A stretch of 14,217 nt of DNA. Source: Verrucomicrobia bacterium UBA3750 (GTDB taxonomy: Bacteria > Verrucomicrobiota > Kiritimatiellia > RFP12 > UBA1067). Below the pieces are notes generated by a model. That model saw only the letters and a list, made by a program, of their open reading frames with translations. It had not been told where the DNA came from and did no database searches. This document shows positions 1-7,071 of the stretch, one piece after another (within the stretch, counting starts at the first letter, position 1; every line of letters begins with the position of its first letter). The translations under genes and the position numbers were made by a program. Location: positions 10,747 through 24,963 of the forward strand of contig DFGM01000165.1 in the NCBI GenBank assembly GCA_002371755.1. The letters are read 5' to 3'.

Positions 1-210
1 GCGATGATCATCAACCAGGGCGTTTCGGCGACTATCGCTTCGGTGTTTCCCGCATGGGTGGGTTCGTGGGGCTTTGCGCCCGTGTTCTATTCGCTCGCGG
101 CTTTCACGGTAATCTACTTCATAACTGCGGCGTTCTTCCTTCCCGAAACGAAGGGGCGCACTTTGGAGGAAATCGAGAGGTATTTTGCCACAGGCAAAAT
201 TGACCGTTGA
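1..210 (+). CDS. MFS sugar-porter transporter, C-terminal fragment (5' end outside window)
   Basis: This is the last 69 codons of a gene that begins before the window; the frame is open from base 1 to the TGA at 208-210. The fragment holds the last one or two membrane helices, a hydrophobic stretch ending in Ala-Ala-Phe-Phe-Leu, followed directly by PETKGRTLEEIE. That block is the classic signature at the end of the twelfth helix in the sugar-porter branch of the major facilitator superfamily, which moves hexoses, pentoses or polyols across the inner membrane, usually by proton symport. The short charged cytoplasmic tail is normal for the family. The substrate cannot be told from this piece. 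A sugar carrier would fit the arabinofuranosidase and sugar-kinase-fold protein elsewhere in the window, but they are far away and not co-transcribed. The secY -35 box overlaps its stop codon. Confidence 0.88.
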   Translation, partial: AMIINQGVSATIASVFPAWVGSWGFAPVFYSLAAFTVIYFITAAFFLPETKGRTLEEIERYFATGKIDR

Positions 211-236
211 AACGCAAGGCACTTTTTTGGTATAAT
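207..236 (+). promoter_or_regulatory. Promoter of secY
   Basis: A TTGAAA -35 box (207-212) and a TATAAT -10 box (231-236) are separated by 18 nt. TGG just before the -10 box gives an extended -10 element. The -35 overlaps the TGA of the upstream transporter gene. Predicted transcription start is near 243, giving a leader of about 44 nt before the secY ATG. The spacer contains ACGCAAGGC (212-220), also found in the promoter of the EF-hand gene at 9105-9113. Confidence 0.75.
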
Positions 237-246
237 ATACGGAAAT

Positions 247-263
247 CTCCCCGCAACGGGGAG
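247..263 (+). promoter_or_regulatory. Perfect hairpin in the secY 5' leader
   Basis: CTCCCCG (247-253) and CGGGGAG (257-263) form a perfect 7-bp stem with a three-base CAA loop. It lies almost at the predicted 5' end of the secY mRNA, 10 nt before the Shine-Dalgarno sequence AGGAGA (273-278). No T run follows, so it is not a terminator. It could stabilise the 5' end of the message or bind a regulator; both are inference. Confidence 0.5.
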
Positions 264-286
264 CCGATCTACAGGAGAAAACAGAA

Positions 287-1663
287 ATGGCGATGATGAA
301 GGGTTTCTCGAATGCATTCCGCATTCCAGAACTGAGGAAGAAAATCCTGATTACACTCGGGCTCGTGTTCGTGTGTCGTCTTGTGGCGCAGATTGCGACC
401 CCCGGCGTGAACCTTGCCGCGCTTGGCGAGATAATGAAGGATATGCAATCCTCCCAGAATAATTTCTTCAACTGGTTTGAAGTGTTCACCGGCGGTGCGC
501 TCGGCCAGTGCGCCATCGGCTTCCTCTCCATCTGGCCTTACATCTCGGCGCAAATCGTGATTCAGCTGCTCGGTTCGGTCATTCCCGCCCTTGAGAAGCT
601 CAAGAGGGACGGGGAATCCGGCAGGCAGCAACTCGCGCAGATTACGCGCTATCTCACCATAGTCCTCTGCGTTGTGCAGAGCTGGGGTATTGCGACGGCG
701 CTTTCCAACCCTGCCATGCTCGGCATTGCCCATCCTGCGGCCTCCGACCTTGTCATCAATCCCGGCATCGGGTTCAACATCATGACGGTAATCTGCATGA
801 CCACGGCATCGCTCTTCATCATGTGGGTTGCCGACCAAATTACGACCTTCGGCATCGGCAACGGCGCCTCGCTCATCATCATGATCAACATCACCTCGCG
901 TCTTCCCCAGGCGCTCTTCGCGATGTGGGACAGGTACTTGGGCGGCGGCAACTTCGCCGAAGCGAAATATGCCGACATCGCGGTGTTGGTCATATTCTTC
1001 CTTCTGGTGGTGCTCTTCACGGTGGGGCTCACGCAGGGTGTGAGGAAAGTGCCGATTCACTCTGCGCGCAGGTCGGTCTCTGGCGGCGCTTCCTTCGGTA
1101 TGCAGCAAACCTTCATGCCGCTCCGGGTCAGCTACACGGGCGTTATGCCTATCATCTTCGCCCAGCCGCTCATCCAGATCCCGAGCTCGCTTCTCATGCG
1201 TGTGGCGCCGGTCGGTTCTCGTGTCCACGAGTTCGCGAAGGCGCTCTCCGAGCCCGGCCCTCTCCACCTCACGGTCTATGCCGCGCTCATAATGTTCTTC
1301 ACGTTCTTCTGGGTGGCTACGCAGTTCAACGCTATTGAGATTTCCGAGAACCTGAAGAAATCGAGTTCCTACATTCCCGGCATCCGTCCCGGACGCGCCA
1401 CTGCGGAATATCTTGACGCTCTCATGACGAAGATTACGCTTATCGGCGGCACGGGTCTCCTCATTGTGGCTCTTATCCCGATGATGCTCATGGGCGGCAT
1501 GGAAGTGCCGTGGGTGGTTGCATCGTTCTTCGGCGGCACCTCGCTCCTCATCATCGTGGGTGTGGCGCTTGATACGCTGCGCATAATGGAATCGCACTTG
1601 CTGGTGCGCAAATACGAAGGCTTCCTTTCCCACGGTTCGCTTCGCGGCCGCGGCGGAGTGTAA
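287..1663 (+). CDS. secY: Protein translocase subunit SecY
   Basis: SecY is the ten-helix channel subunit of the SecYEG translocon in the inner membrane, which passes unfolded preproteins out and inserts membrane proteins. The 458-residue product is close to the usual 430-450. It starts with the family pattern RKKILITLGLVFVCRL followed by PGV. It carries the cytoplasmic loop VPIHSARR, the segment from about residue 275 ending GVMPIIFAQPL, the loop NLKKSSSYIPGIRPGR, and the C-terminal ALDTLRIMESHLLVRKYEGFL. All are hallmark SecY regions. The start at 287 has AGGAGA nine bases upstream; in-frame ATGs at 293 and 296 are less well placed. The setting is unusual: secY normally lies inside a ribosomal-protein operon, but here it has its own promoter, a sugar transporter before it and a terminator after it. 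It appears to be a full, functional SecY. Confidence 0.97.
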   Translation: MAMMKGFSNAFRIPELRKKILITLGLVFVCRLVAQIATPGVNLAALGEIMKDMQSSQNNFFNWFEVFTGGALGQCAIGFLSIWPYISAQIVIQLLGSVIPALEKLKRDGESGRQQLAQITRYLTIVLCVVQSWGIATALSNPAMLGIAHPAASDLVINPGIGFNIMTVICMTTASLFIMWVADQITTFGIGNGASLIIMINITSRLPQALFAMWDRYLGGGNFAEAKYADIAVLVIFFLLVVLFTVGLTQGVRKVPIHSARRSVSGGASFGMQQTFMPLRVSYTGVMPIIFAQPLIQIPSSLLMRVAPVGSRVHEFAKALSEPGPLHLTVYAALIMFFTFFWVATQFNAIEISENLKKSSSYIPGIRPGRATAEYLDALMTKITLIGGTGLLIVALIPMMLMGGMEVPWVVASFFGGTSLLIIVGVALDTLRIMESHLLVRKYEGFLSHGSLRGRGGV

Positions 1664-1684
1664 TAATGAAGCCTGATACGCAAC

Positions 1685-1728
1685 ACAAAGACGTAACGCC
1701 TCGTGCGTTGCGTCTTTGTTTGCTTTTT
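1685..1728 (+). terminator. Rho-independent terminator after secY
   Basis: ACAAAGACGTAACGC (1685-1699) pairs with GCGTTGCGTCTTTGT (1705-1719) to give a 15-bp stem with one G-T wobble and a five-base loop. A T-rich tail (TTGCTTTTT, to 1728) follows. It lies 22 nt after the secY stop, so secY is probably monocistronic and the next gene needs its own promoter. Confidence 0.9.
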
Positions 1729-1787
1729 GCAAAATATCCGGCTCAATCAGCCCCTGCAAACGTCAACTTTCTTGAGACAAAACCGGC

Positions 1788-3395
1788 ATGAACGAACTGG
1801 CGACGGTAATTTTCACGGTGACAGGCGGCTTGGGCGCGTTCCTCCTCGGAATGCGTCACCTTTCTGACGGACTCCAAGCCGCAAGCGGCGAAGGGTTGCG
1901 CCGTTTCATGTCTCTTGCGACCGGTCGCCCCCTCGTCGGCGTCGCAACGGGTGTCGTATCCACGATGATTGTCCAGTCCTCTTCCATCATCACAGTGATG
2001 CTGGTCGGGTTTGTCTCGTCGCGGCTCATGACGCTCGCGCAGTCGTTGAACGTGCTCGTGGGGGCTAATATCGGCACTACGTTCACGGTATGGATAATGG
2101 CGTTCGCGCCTTCGCCTGAGATGCTGGGGCTGGTATTCCTCTGCCTTGGCTCGGCAATCTATTTCCCGTTCCCGCGTTCGCGAATACGCCATGCAGGACT
2201 TGCGATGATCGGCCTTGGGCTGGTCTTTCTCGGCATGTTCTTCATGAAGGAAGGCGTCGCCCCCATCCGCGAATCCCCGGCGTTATCCGAGGCTATCGGG
2301 CGTCTCGCCGCAACCGACTTCAAGAGCGTCATTTTTGTAGCGCTCGTTTCGGCGGCTTTCACCGCAATTGTGCAAAGTTCTGCGGCAAGCATCCTCATTT
2401 TCATGACATTTGCGTCGCAGGGTCTTGTCACGTACGAGACGGCCATAGCCGCTCTTTTTGGCGCGAACATCGGCACTACGGCCACTGGATGGCTTGCATC
2501 GATTGGCGGCGGGAGCGGGGCCAAACGCACCGCCCTCGCCCATACATTGACGAATTTTGTAGGCTCTGTTCTCTTTATCCCGCTTGTATTGCCCGTCTTT
2601 GTTCCGCTAGGCAAGGCGATTTTCCCGGATTGGCAGGCCAATGTGATGGCGCCAGTGGCCGTATCTGATACGATATTCTCCATAATGCGCGGCTTGGTGT
2701 TCTTCCCGCTCTCCGGTGTGCTCGCCAAGTTCCTCGAACGCATAATTCCCGAACCGGCGGAAGAAAAACCTCACCTTTCCCTCCTTAATGCCTATGCGAA
2801 GCGCTCCCCGGAGATTGCATGCGCCCAGGCGGCGCGCGAAGTCGCATTCATGTCGGAAAGCGTAACAGACCTGCTGCACAGCCTCCGGGACACCCTTTCC
2901 GGAGAGGGCAACCGCGAAAAACTCGAACAGCACATCTTCCGCCGTGAAGAGATATTGGATAACGTGCAACGCGAGGTAACGGAGTTCTTAGGAGAGGTGA
3001 TGCTCTCGCGTCTTTCCACTTCGACTGCGGCCGAGGCGCGGCGTCTTTTGAGGGAGGCGGACGAATTGGAGTCGGCTTCCGACGAGATTGCTTCGGCGGC
3101 GAAAGCCCTGAAACGCATCCATGCGGAAGACGAGGAGCTTTCAGGCTCGGATCTTGCGCTTGTTCTTGATATACATGATGCGTCGAGCGCGCTTTTTGCG
3201 GATACTTCCGGCGATGCGGCCACGCTGCGACAGGCTGCGAAAGAGCTTAAAGCCAAGCTTCGTCAGGCGCGCCAGCTCCAACTTATGCGTATAGGCGGTG
3301 GTTCTGCGGCGGCTCCCGTCCTTGCCGCACTGGATCTGCTCAATGCTTACGACCGCTTCCGCAAAACCTGCATCGCAATCGCCGAAGTTTCCTGA
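1788..3395 (+). CDS. Na/Pi cotransporter family protein with C-terminal PhoU-like domain
   Basis: This 535-residue inner-membrane protein belongs to the Na/Pi cotransporter (NptA-like) family. The membrane part, about residues 8-315, contains the inverted repeat typical of the family: QSSSIITVMLVGF (63-75) with GANIGTT (92-98), then QSSAASILIFMTF (196-208) with GANIGTT again (225-231). The paired QSS motifs line the substrate site in this family. Residues about 335-535 are charged, amphipathic and helical, as expected for the PhoU-like tail found in the longer bacterial members. Proposed role: sodium-coupled phosphate movement across the inner membrane, uptake or efflux; the direction cannot be read from sequence. 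The start at 1788 gives the usual N-terminus (GGLGAFLLGMRHLSDGLQ), but there is no clear Shine-Dalgarno sequence, and no convincing promoter is visible in the 59 nt after the secY terminator. No phosphate-regulon genes are adjacent. Confidence 0.9.
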   Translation: MNELATVIFTVTGGLGAFLLGMRHLSDGLQAASGEGLRRFMSLATGRPLVGVATGVVSTMIVQSSSIITVMLVGFVSSRLMTLAQSLNVLVGANIGTTFTVWIMAFAPSPEMLGLVFLCLGSAIYFPFPRSRIRHAGLAMIGLGLVFLGMFFMKEGVAPIRESPALSEAIGRLAATDFKSVIFVALVSAAFTAIVQSSAASILIFMTFASQGLVTYETAIAALFGANIGTTATGWLASIGGGSGAKRTALAHTLTNFVGSVLFIPLVLPVFVPLGKAIFPDWQANVMAPVAVSDTIFSIMRGLVFFPLSGVLAKFLERIIPEPAEEKPHLSLLNAYAKRSPEIACAQAAREVAFMSESVTDLLHSLRDTLSGEGNREKLEQHIFRREEILDNVQREVTEFLGEVMLSRLSTSTAAEARRLLREADELESASDEIASAAKALKRIHAEDEELSGSDLALVLDIHDASSALFADTSGDAATLRQAAKELKAKLRQARQLQLMRIGGGSAAAPVLAALDLLNAYDRFRKTCIAIAEVS

Positions 3396-3618
3396 ACCTT
3401 AGCCGGCGCGACTTCAAGGCGAAGGCAAACCCTCCGGCTGTCCAGCCGGGACAATCTATCCCCGCAACCCCAACTTCGACCCATGGGCATGGGCATGAGC
3501 CGGGCGCTCTCTACCCTAGGGAGGCATGATGCCTGCGGCTATTTGCGCAGAATACTGCCGCGCCGCGGGGTTTTGCGAAGATATGTGCCCGAGAGAGCCT
3601 TGAGAAGGGTGGAGGGCT

Positions 3619-3647
3619 GGCTTGCGGCTATCCGCTACACGCAAGCC
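3619..3647 (+). repeat. Inverted repeat over the lpxI -35 region
   Basis: GGCTTGCG (3619-3626) and CGCAAGCC (3640-3647) are perfect 8-base inverted arms around a 13-nt centre. The right arm begins inside the -35 position (3636-3641). The arrangement suits an operator or a DNA cruciform. Related blocks GGCTTGCGGC (9055-9064) and CTACACGCAAG (9101-9111) occur upstream of the EF-hand gene with a longer insert between them. Confidence 0.6.
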
Positions 3648-3664
3648 GTGGAATATGGTATAAT
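3636..3664 (+). promoter_or_regulatory. Extended -10 promoter of the lpxI-lpxB-KS operon, near-leaderless
   Basis: TATAAT (3659-3664) is preceded by TATGG, giving the extended box AATATGGTATAATA (3652-3665). The -35 position, 17 nt upstream, reads TACACG (3636-3641), a weak match to the usual consensus but identical to the EF-hand gene promoter. The ATG of lpxI begins 11 nt after the last base of the -10 box, so the transcript should have a leader of only about 4 nt and no ribosome-binding site. Confidence 0.72.
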
Positions 3665-3674
3665 ATCATGCGGC

Positions 3675-4511
3675 ATGAGTACGAGAATAATAGTAGCGGC
3701 CGGGGCGGGCGACTATCCGCGGCTGGTCATCGAAGGCGCGAAGCGCGCAGGCGTCGAAAACGTGACGGTGATTGCCATCAAAGGTTCTACCGCCAAGCGC
3801 ACGAAACTCGCAGCCGACGAGGTTAGGGAGTTTACCGTGGGCTCTATCGCCTCCGCCATGCGCTGGGCATCGACGCTCGGGGCGGATGGTATCATTCTCG
3901 CCGGGCAGATAAATCCGCTGTCTCTTTTCCGCGGCCGATTCGAGCCGGAGGTGAAAGGGTGGCTCGCCTCGCTCAAAGTAAAGACCGCCCACACCATATT
4001 CGGCAAACTTATCGCGGAACTGGAGAAAATGGGGCTTAAAGTGCTGCCGGCGAGCTGTTTCATGGAAGAGTCGTTGCCGGGCGAGGGACTTCTTACAAGT
4101 CGCGCACCCACCGAAGGGGAGCTATCCGATATCGCACATGCCCGGACTGTGGCGGGCGACATGGGACGCCACGATGTAGGCCAGACCGTGATGGTGAAGG
4201 ACGGCATGGTGCTGTCCGTCGAGGCGTTCGAGGGCACGAACGCAGCGATAAGGCGTGGCGGTAGGCTGGGCGGCAAGGGGTCTGTGGTTTTCAAGGCCGC
4301 GCGTACTGGTCACGATATGCGTTTCGACATCCCGGTGGTGGGCTTGAAGACGCTCAAGACCATGCGCAAGTCGGGTGCCACGGCACTTGCGTTTCAGGCC
4401 GGGCGCCTCATTCTGCTGGAGCGGGAGAAGGTTATCCAATACGCGGATAGGCACGGTATTACCATTGTTGGCATTGAATCCGGCCTGCCGCATGCACCCG
4501 TGAGGCCGTGA
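3675..4511 (+). CDS. lpxI: UDP-2,3-diacylglucosamine pyrophosphatase LpxI
   Basis: LpxI hydrolyses UDP-2,3-diacylglucosamine to lipid X (2,3-diacylglucosamine 1-phosphate) and UMP in lipid A synthesis, at the cytoplasmic face of the inner membrane. It replaces the unrelated LpxH of many proteobacteria. The 278-residue product matches the family in length and layout: an N-terminal nucleotide-binding-like start (IIVAAGAGDYPRLV), GADGIILAGQINP (69-81), and the C-terminal catalytic block HDVGQTVMVKDGMVLSVEAFEGT (166-188) with RRGG and RFDIPVVGLKT. Asp218 in RFDIP corresponds to the catalytically essential aspartate of characterised LpxI. The start at 3675 is chosen because the ATG follows a strong -10 box and gives the family N-terminus; an in-frame start at 3483 would add 64 unrelated residues and lie upstream of the promoter. 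lpxB starts 4 nt after its stop, matching the known lpxI-lpxB pairing. Confidence 0.93.
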   Translation: MSTRIIVAAGAGDYPRLVIEGAKRAGVENVTVIAIKGSTAKRTKLAADEVREFTVGSIASAMRWASTLGADGIILAGQINPLSLFRGRFEPEVKGWLASLKVKTAHTIFGKLIAELEKMGLKVLPASCFMEESLPGEGLLTSRAPTEGELSDIAHARTVAGDMGRHDVGQTVMVKDGMVLSVEAFEGTNAAIRRGGRLGGKGSVVFKAARTGHDMRFDIPVVGLKTLKTMRKSGATALAFQAGRLILLEREKVIQYADRHGITIVGIESGLPHAPVRP

Positions 4512-4515
4512 CAAC

Positions 4516-5592
4516 ATGAAAGCACTTCTTCTAGCCGGCGAACAATCCGGCATGATATACGCCGAGGCTCTGAAGGCGATACTTGCCCAAAAAGGCGTCG
4601 AAACGCGTGGTTTTGCCGATTATGGCTTCAATGTCTCTGATATGGCAGTGATGGGCATACTGCCTGTAATCATGAAGCTTCCGTATTTCCTCAGAGTCAT
4701 TCGGACGATGAAGCGCGCCATGATCGAGTGGCGGCCAGACGTCGTTTGCACCGTGGATTACCCCGGCATGAACCTTAAACTCTCCGCATACGCCAAGTCG
4801 CTCGGTATTCGCACGGTGCATGTGGTTTCTCCCCAGGTTTGGGCGTGGAAGAAGGGCAGGATTCCGCGGATAGAGCGTTCGCTCGATTCGCTCATGTGCT
4901 TTTTCCCGTTCGAGCCGGCGCTCTACAAGCCTGGCTTTGCGCATTTTGCCGGGCACCCGTTGTGCGAGATGGCCGAAGCAGATGCGTCTGCGAGGCCTCG
5001 TGAGAAGGGGCTCGTTGCGATATTGCCCGGGAGCCGGCTTGGCGAAATAAGCCGCAACCTGCCTGTCATGCTGGAGGCGTTGGGGAAGCTCAAAGGCGTC
5101 AGGGCCGAGATTCCCGCCGCGAATCCTGCTGCACGAAAGGCCATAGAGGCCATGCTTGCAACCTCCGGTGCGAAGAATTGCACTATTCTGGACGGCAACG
5201 CACGCTCCATTCTCGCACGGGCCGAAGTTGCGGCGGTGGCATCCGGCACGGCTACGCTAGAGGCGGCGCTTCTCAAATGTCCCACCGTGCTTGTATATCG
5301 GGTAAATGCGCTTTTTGCGTTCCTGGCGCGCAGGTTTATAAAGGAGATAAAGCACGTGGGCCTCGCCAATATCGTCTGGGAGAAGATGGTTCCCGGGAAC
5401 GAAGACTACCCCATGCCGGAACTTCTCCAGGAGGATTTCACCGCAGAAGCGCTGGCATCCCTGCTCGGGGAGTGGCTTGAGAACCCGGATGCGAAAGCGC
5501 GGATAGTGGCGCGTCTCGAGGCGGCATGTGCGCTTCTCCGCACCGAGGGCGGGGCCTTGGAGCGGATTGCCCGGGAAATAACGAAAGGATGA
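4516..5592 (+). CDS. lpxB: Lipid-A-disaccharide synthase LpxB (GT19)
   Basis: LpxB joins UDP-2,3-diacylglucosamine to lipid X, the product of the preceding gene, to make the beta-1,6 disaccharide of lipid A. The 358-residue protein is about 20 shorter than the E. coli enzyme. Family motifs appear in order: AGEQSG (7-12), VDYPGMNL with Asp81, SPQVWAWKKGRIPRI (105-119), FFPFE (129-133), GHPLCE (146-151), LPGSRLGE with Arg174, ASGTATLEAAL (242-252), VYRVN, and the closing NIVWEK...PELLQ (285-305). Asp81 and Arg174 align with the conserved Asp and the LPGSR Arg of this family. Two deviations stand out: the usual GEASGD start reads GEQSGM, and the normal glycine-rich GIGG(P)..M block is missing, with FADYGFNVSDMAVMG in its place. 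I still call it functional LpxB because of its operon. GAGG about 10 nt upstream serves as ribosome-binding site. Confidence 0.93.
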   Translation: MKALLLAGEQSGMIYAEALKAILAQKGVETRGFADYGFNVSDMAVMGILPVIMKLPYFLRVIRTMKRAMIEWRPDVVCTVDYPGMNLKLSAYAKSLGIRTVHVVSPQVWAWKKGRIPRIERSLDSLMCFFPFEPALYKPGFAHFAGHPLCEMAEADASARPREKGLVAILPGSRLGEISRNLPVMLEALGKLKGVRAEIPAANPAARKAIEAMLATSGAKNCTILDGNARSILARAEVAAVASGTATLEAALLKCPTVLVYRVNALFAFLARRFIKEIKHVGLANIVWEKMVPGNEDYPMPELLQEDFTAEALASLLGEWLENPDAKARIVARLEAACALLRTEGGALERIAREITKG

Positions 5593-5598
5593 CGTGCG

Positions 5599-6999
5599 AT
5601 GGATTCGTCGATAGCCATTGTCGGGATGAGTTGCCGTTTTGCCGGTTGCGCGACGCCGAACGCACTCTGGAACAACGTCATGAACGGCAGGAGCACCCTT
5701 ACCGTTCCGGGACCCGATACGGAGCTCCCGTTCGGCGCAAAGCGCCTTTTCGACAAGCCCTATCCGACGCGCATAGGGCAGCTCGGCGATCTTTTCTCGT
5801 GCGTTCAGGCGATGCAGAACTTTCCTCGCCAGATAAACGCCGGCGAGAACCAAGACCTCTATTTTGCCACGCAACTCGCTTTCGACGCCCTTGGCGACGC
5901 ATCGATGCGTCCGCATTCGCGAGAGTTGCTGCGCGGCTCGGTGCGCCTCGGCTACGCTCCGCCTTTCAACGCCTCTACCGTAAACTGGCTTCTCCACACC
6001 TCTTTCCTCGATCAGACCGTCGACATACTCCGCCGCTTCCTCCCCAACGCACCGGAAAGAGCCATAGAGGAAGTGAAGGCGAAACTCGCAGAATCGCTTC
6101 CTTCGCCCAACGCGGCCTCGTTCCTTCTGGGCAGCGGCTTCCGTTTCGTATCGTGGATAGCGCGCGAATGTTCTTTTTCGGGCGCGGCGACGATTCTTGA
6201 CGCAGGCAATCTTTCAGGTGCCGCGGCGATAATGGAGGCGATGCGAGATTTGAGATCGGGCGATGCGGATGTGGCGCTCGCGGGTGCAGTATGCTCGCCT
6301 CTCAATCGCGCCTATCTGGAGGGACTCTCCGGCGTCGTGCGTTTCACCACCAAGCCTGCGCTCGCGCCGTTTTCGCGCGATGCGGATGGCACCATCCCCG
6401 GCGAGGGCGGGGCATTTTTTGTTCTGAAACGCCGTGAAGACGCTCTTCGCGACCACGATAGGATATACGCTCTCATCCGTTCCGTAAGCATCGGCCACAA
6501 CCCGGAGAACGATGGTTCGCAGATTCTCTATCAGGCGTTGAGACGCCTTGGCATAGATGTGCGGACGGTTGGCCTGGTCGAGGCGGACGGATCTGGAATC
6601 CCGGGGCCCGAGGCGCGCGAGGTCGCGGCGATACAGAAGCTTTGGGGCGAACACAAGCCTGGCGGGCCACTCGTCGGCATCGGCTCGATCAAGGGCAATA
6701 TCGGCCACACGATGAAAGCTTCTATGGCAGCAGGCCTTGTGAAAACCGCGCTCGCGCTCTCGCGCAAAGTGCTGCCGCCCCAGATCGCCCCCGAAAAGAC
6801 GCTGGATTCTCTGGGCAACCTTTCGTCGAGCGCATATCTTCTCACGGAGCCGCGCCCATGGATTATGGGCGATGCCGCTTCTCCTAGAAGAGCCGTGGTC
6901 ATAAGCGACAACTTCGACCCATCCGAATATATCGGCGATGCTTCCAAGGGCGGACGCTCCGCCGCAATCGTGCTCGAAGAAGAGCCTGAAGGCAAATGA
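5599..6999 (+). CDS. Stand-alone ketosynthase-fold protein lacking the catalytic Cys (pseudo-KS / chain-length-factor-like)
   Basis: This 466-residue protein has the thiolase fold of beta-ketoacyl synthases and is nearest to the KS domain of polyketide/polyunsaturated fatty acid synthases. It begins IAIVGMSCRFAGCATPNALW (5-24), contains DADGTIPGEGGAFFVLKRREDAL (261-283), SIKGNIGH (363-370) and ends GGRSAAIVLEEE. The catalytic residues are altered. The nucleophile block normally reads D-A-A-C or D-T-A-C but is DAGN here, with Asn204 replacing Cys. The first His motif, EAHGTGT, is EADGSGI, with Asp330 replacing His. Only Lys365 and His370 remain, and the usual NAHV near the end is lost. It therefore should not condense acyl chains. 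It may act as a partner subunit like a chain-length factor, or bind a lipid. There is no ACP, KR or acyltransferase domain. It follows lpxB by 6 nt with AAAGGA (5584-5589) as ribosome-binding site, so it is co-expressed with lipid A synthesis. Confidence 0.85.
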   Translation: MDSSIAIVGMSCRFAGCATPNALWNNVMNGRSTLTVPGPDTELPFGAKRLFDKPYPTRIGQLGDLFSCVQAMQNFPRQINAGENQDLYFATQLAFDALGDASMRPHSRELLRGSVRLGYAPPFNASTVNWLLHTSFLDQTVDILRRFLPNAPERAIEEVKAKLAESLPSPNAASFLLGSGFRFVSWIARECSFSGAATILDAGNLSGAAAIMEAMRDLRSGDADVALAGAVCSPLNRAYLEGLSGVVRFTTKPALAPFSRDADGTIPGEGGAFFVLKRREDALRDHDRIYALIRSVSIGHNPENDGSQILYQALRRLGIDVRTVGLVEADGSGIPGPEAREVAAIQKLWGEHKPGGPLVGIGSIKGNIGHTMKASMAAGLVKTALALSRKVLPPQIAPEKTLDSLGNLSSSAYLLTEPRPWIMGDAASPRRAVVISDNFDPSEYIGDASKGGRSAAIVLEEEPEGK

Positions 7000-7031
7000 C
7001 GCCGCGCCGGTGACGGCGCGACGTCATTTGC
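6992..7031 (+). terminator. Long hairpin overlapping the stop codon of the KS-like gene
   Basis: Positions 6992-7001 pair with 7022-7031 (10 bp) and 7003-7009 with 7014-7020 (7 bp), with a single C-A mismatch between and a GTGA tetraloop of GNRA type. The TGA stop (6997-6999) lies inside the left arm. Only TTT sits within the right arm and no T run follows it, so it is an imperfect intrinsic terminator; it may act as a 3'-end stabiliser or as a shared barrier between two converging genes. A weaker imperfect hairpin (7033-7055) and ATGCG-AAA-CGCAT (7056-7068) fill the rest of the gap to 7071. Confidence 0.6.
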
Positions 7032-7071
7032 GAAAGGAGTGGTGCGCACCCCTTTATGCGAAACGCATTCC

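Larger units (their letters stand above)
3396..3674 (+). other. Intergenic region upstream of lpxI: no gene, several small inverted repeats
   Basis: An open frame runs in phase with lpxI from an ATG at 3483, but it encodes a basic, low-complexity stretch (MGMGMSRAL...) unlike any LpxI N-terminus, and the lpxI promoter lies inside it, so I treat it as non-coding. CCGGCT-GTCC-AGCCGG (3434-3449) is a perfect 6-bp hairpin about 40 nt after the cotransporter stop and may mark its mRNA 3' end, though no T run follows. GGCAT-G-ATGCC lies near 3525 and the run GGGCATGGGCATGAG near 3485. The last 56 bases hold the inverted repeat and promoter described separately. Confidence 0.55.

Noticed and set aside
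269..1759. 496-codon open frame antisense to secY
   Set aside because: Composition is Arg/His/Glu-rich with no domain, as expected for the complement of a GC-biased gene; secY on the other strand is certain.
3481..3497. GGGCAT tandem repeat as a possible repeat array
   Set aside because: Only two to three partial units; too short to call a repeat element.
3483..3674. 64-residue N-terminal extension of lpxI
   Set aside because: It is basic and unlike LpxI, it is upstream of the promoter's transcription start, and the family length fits the ATG at 3675.
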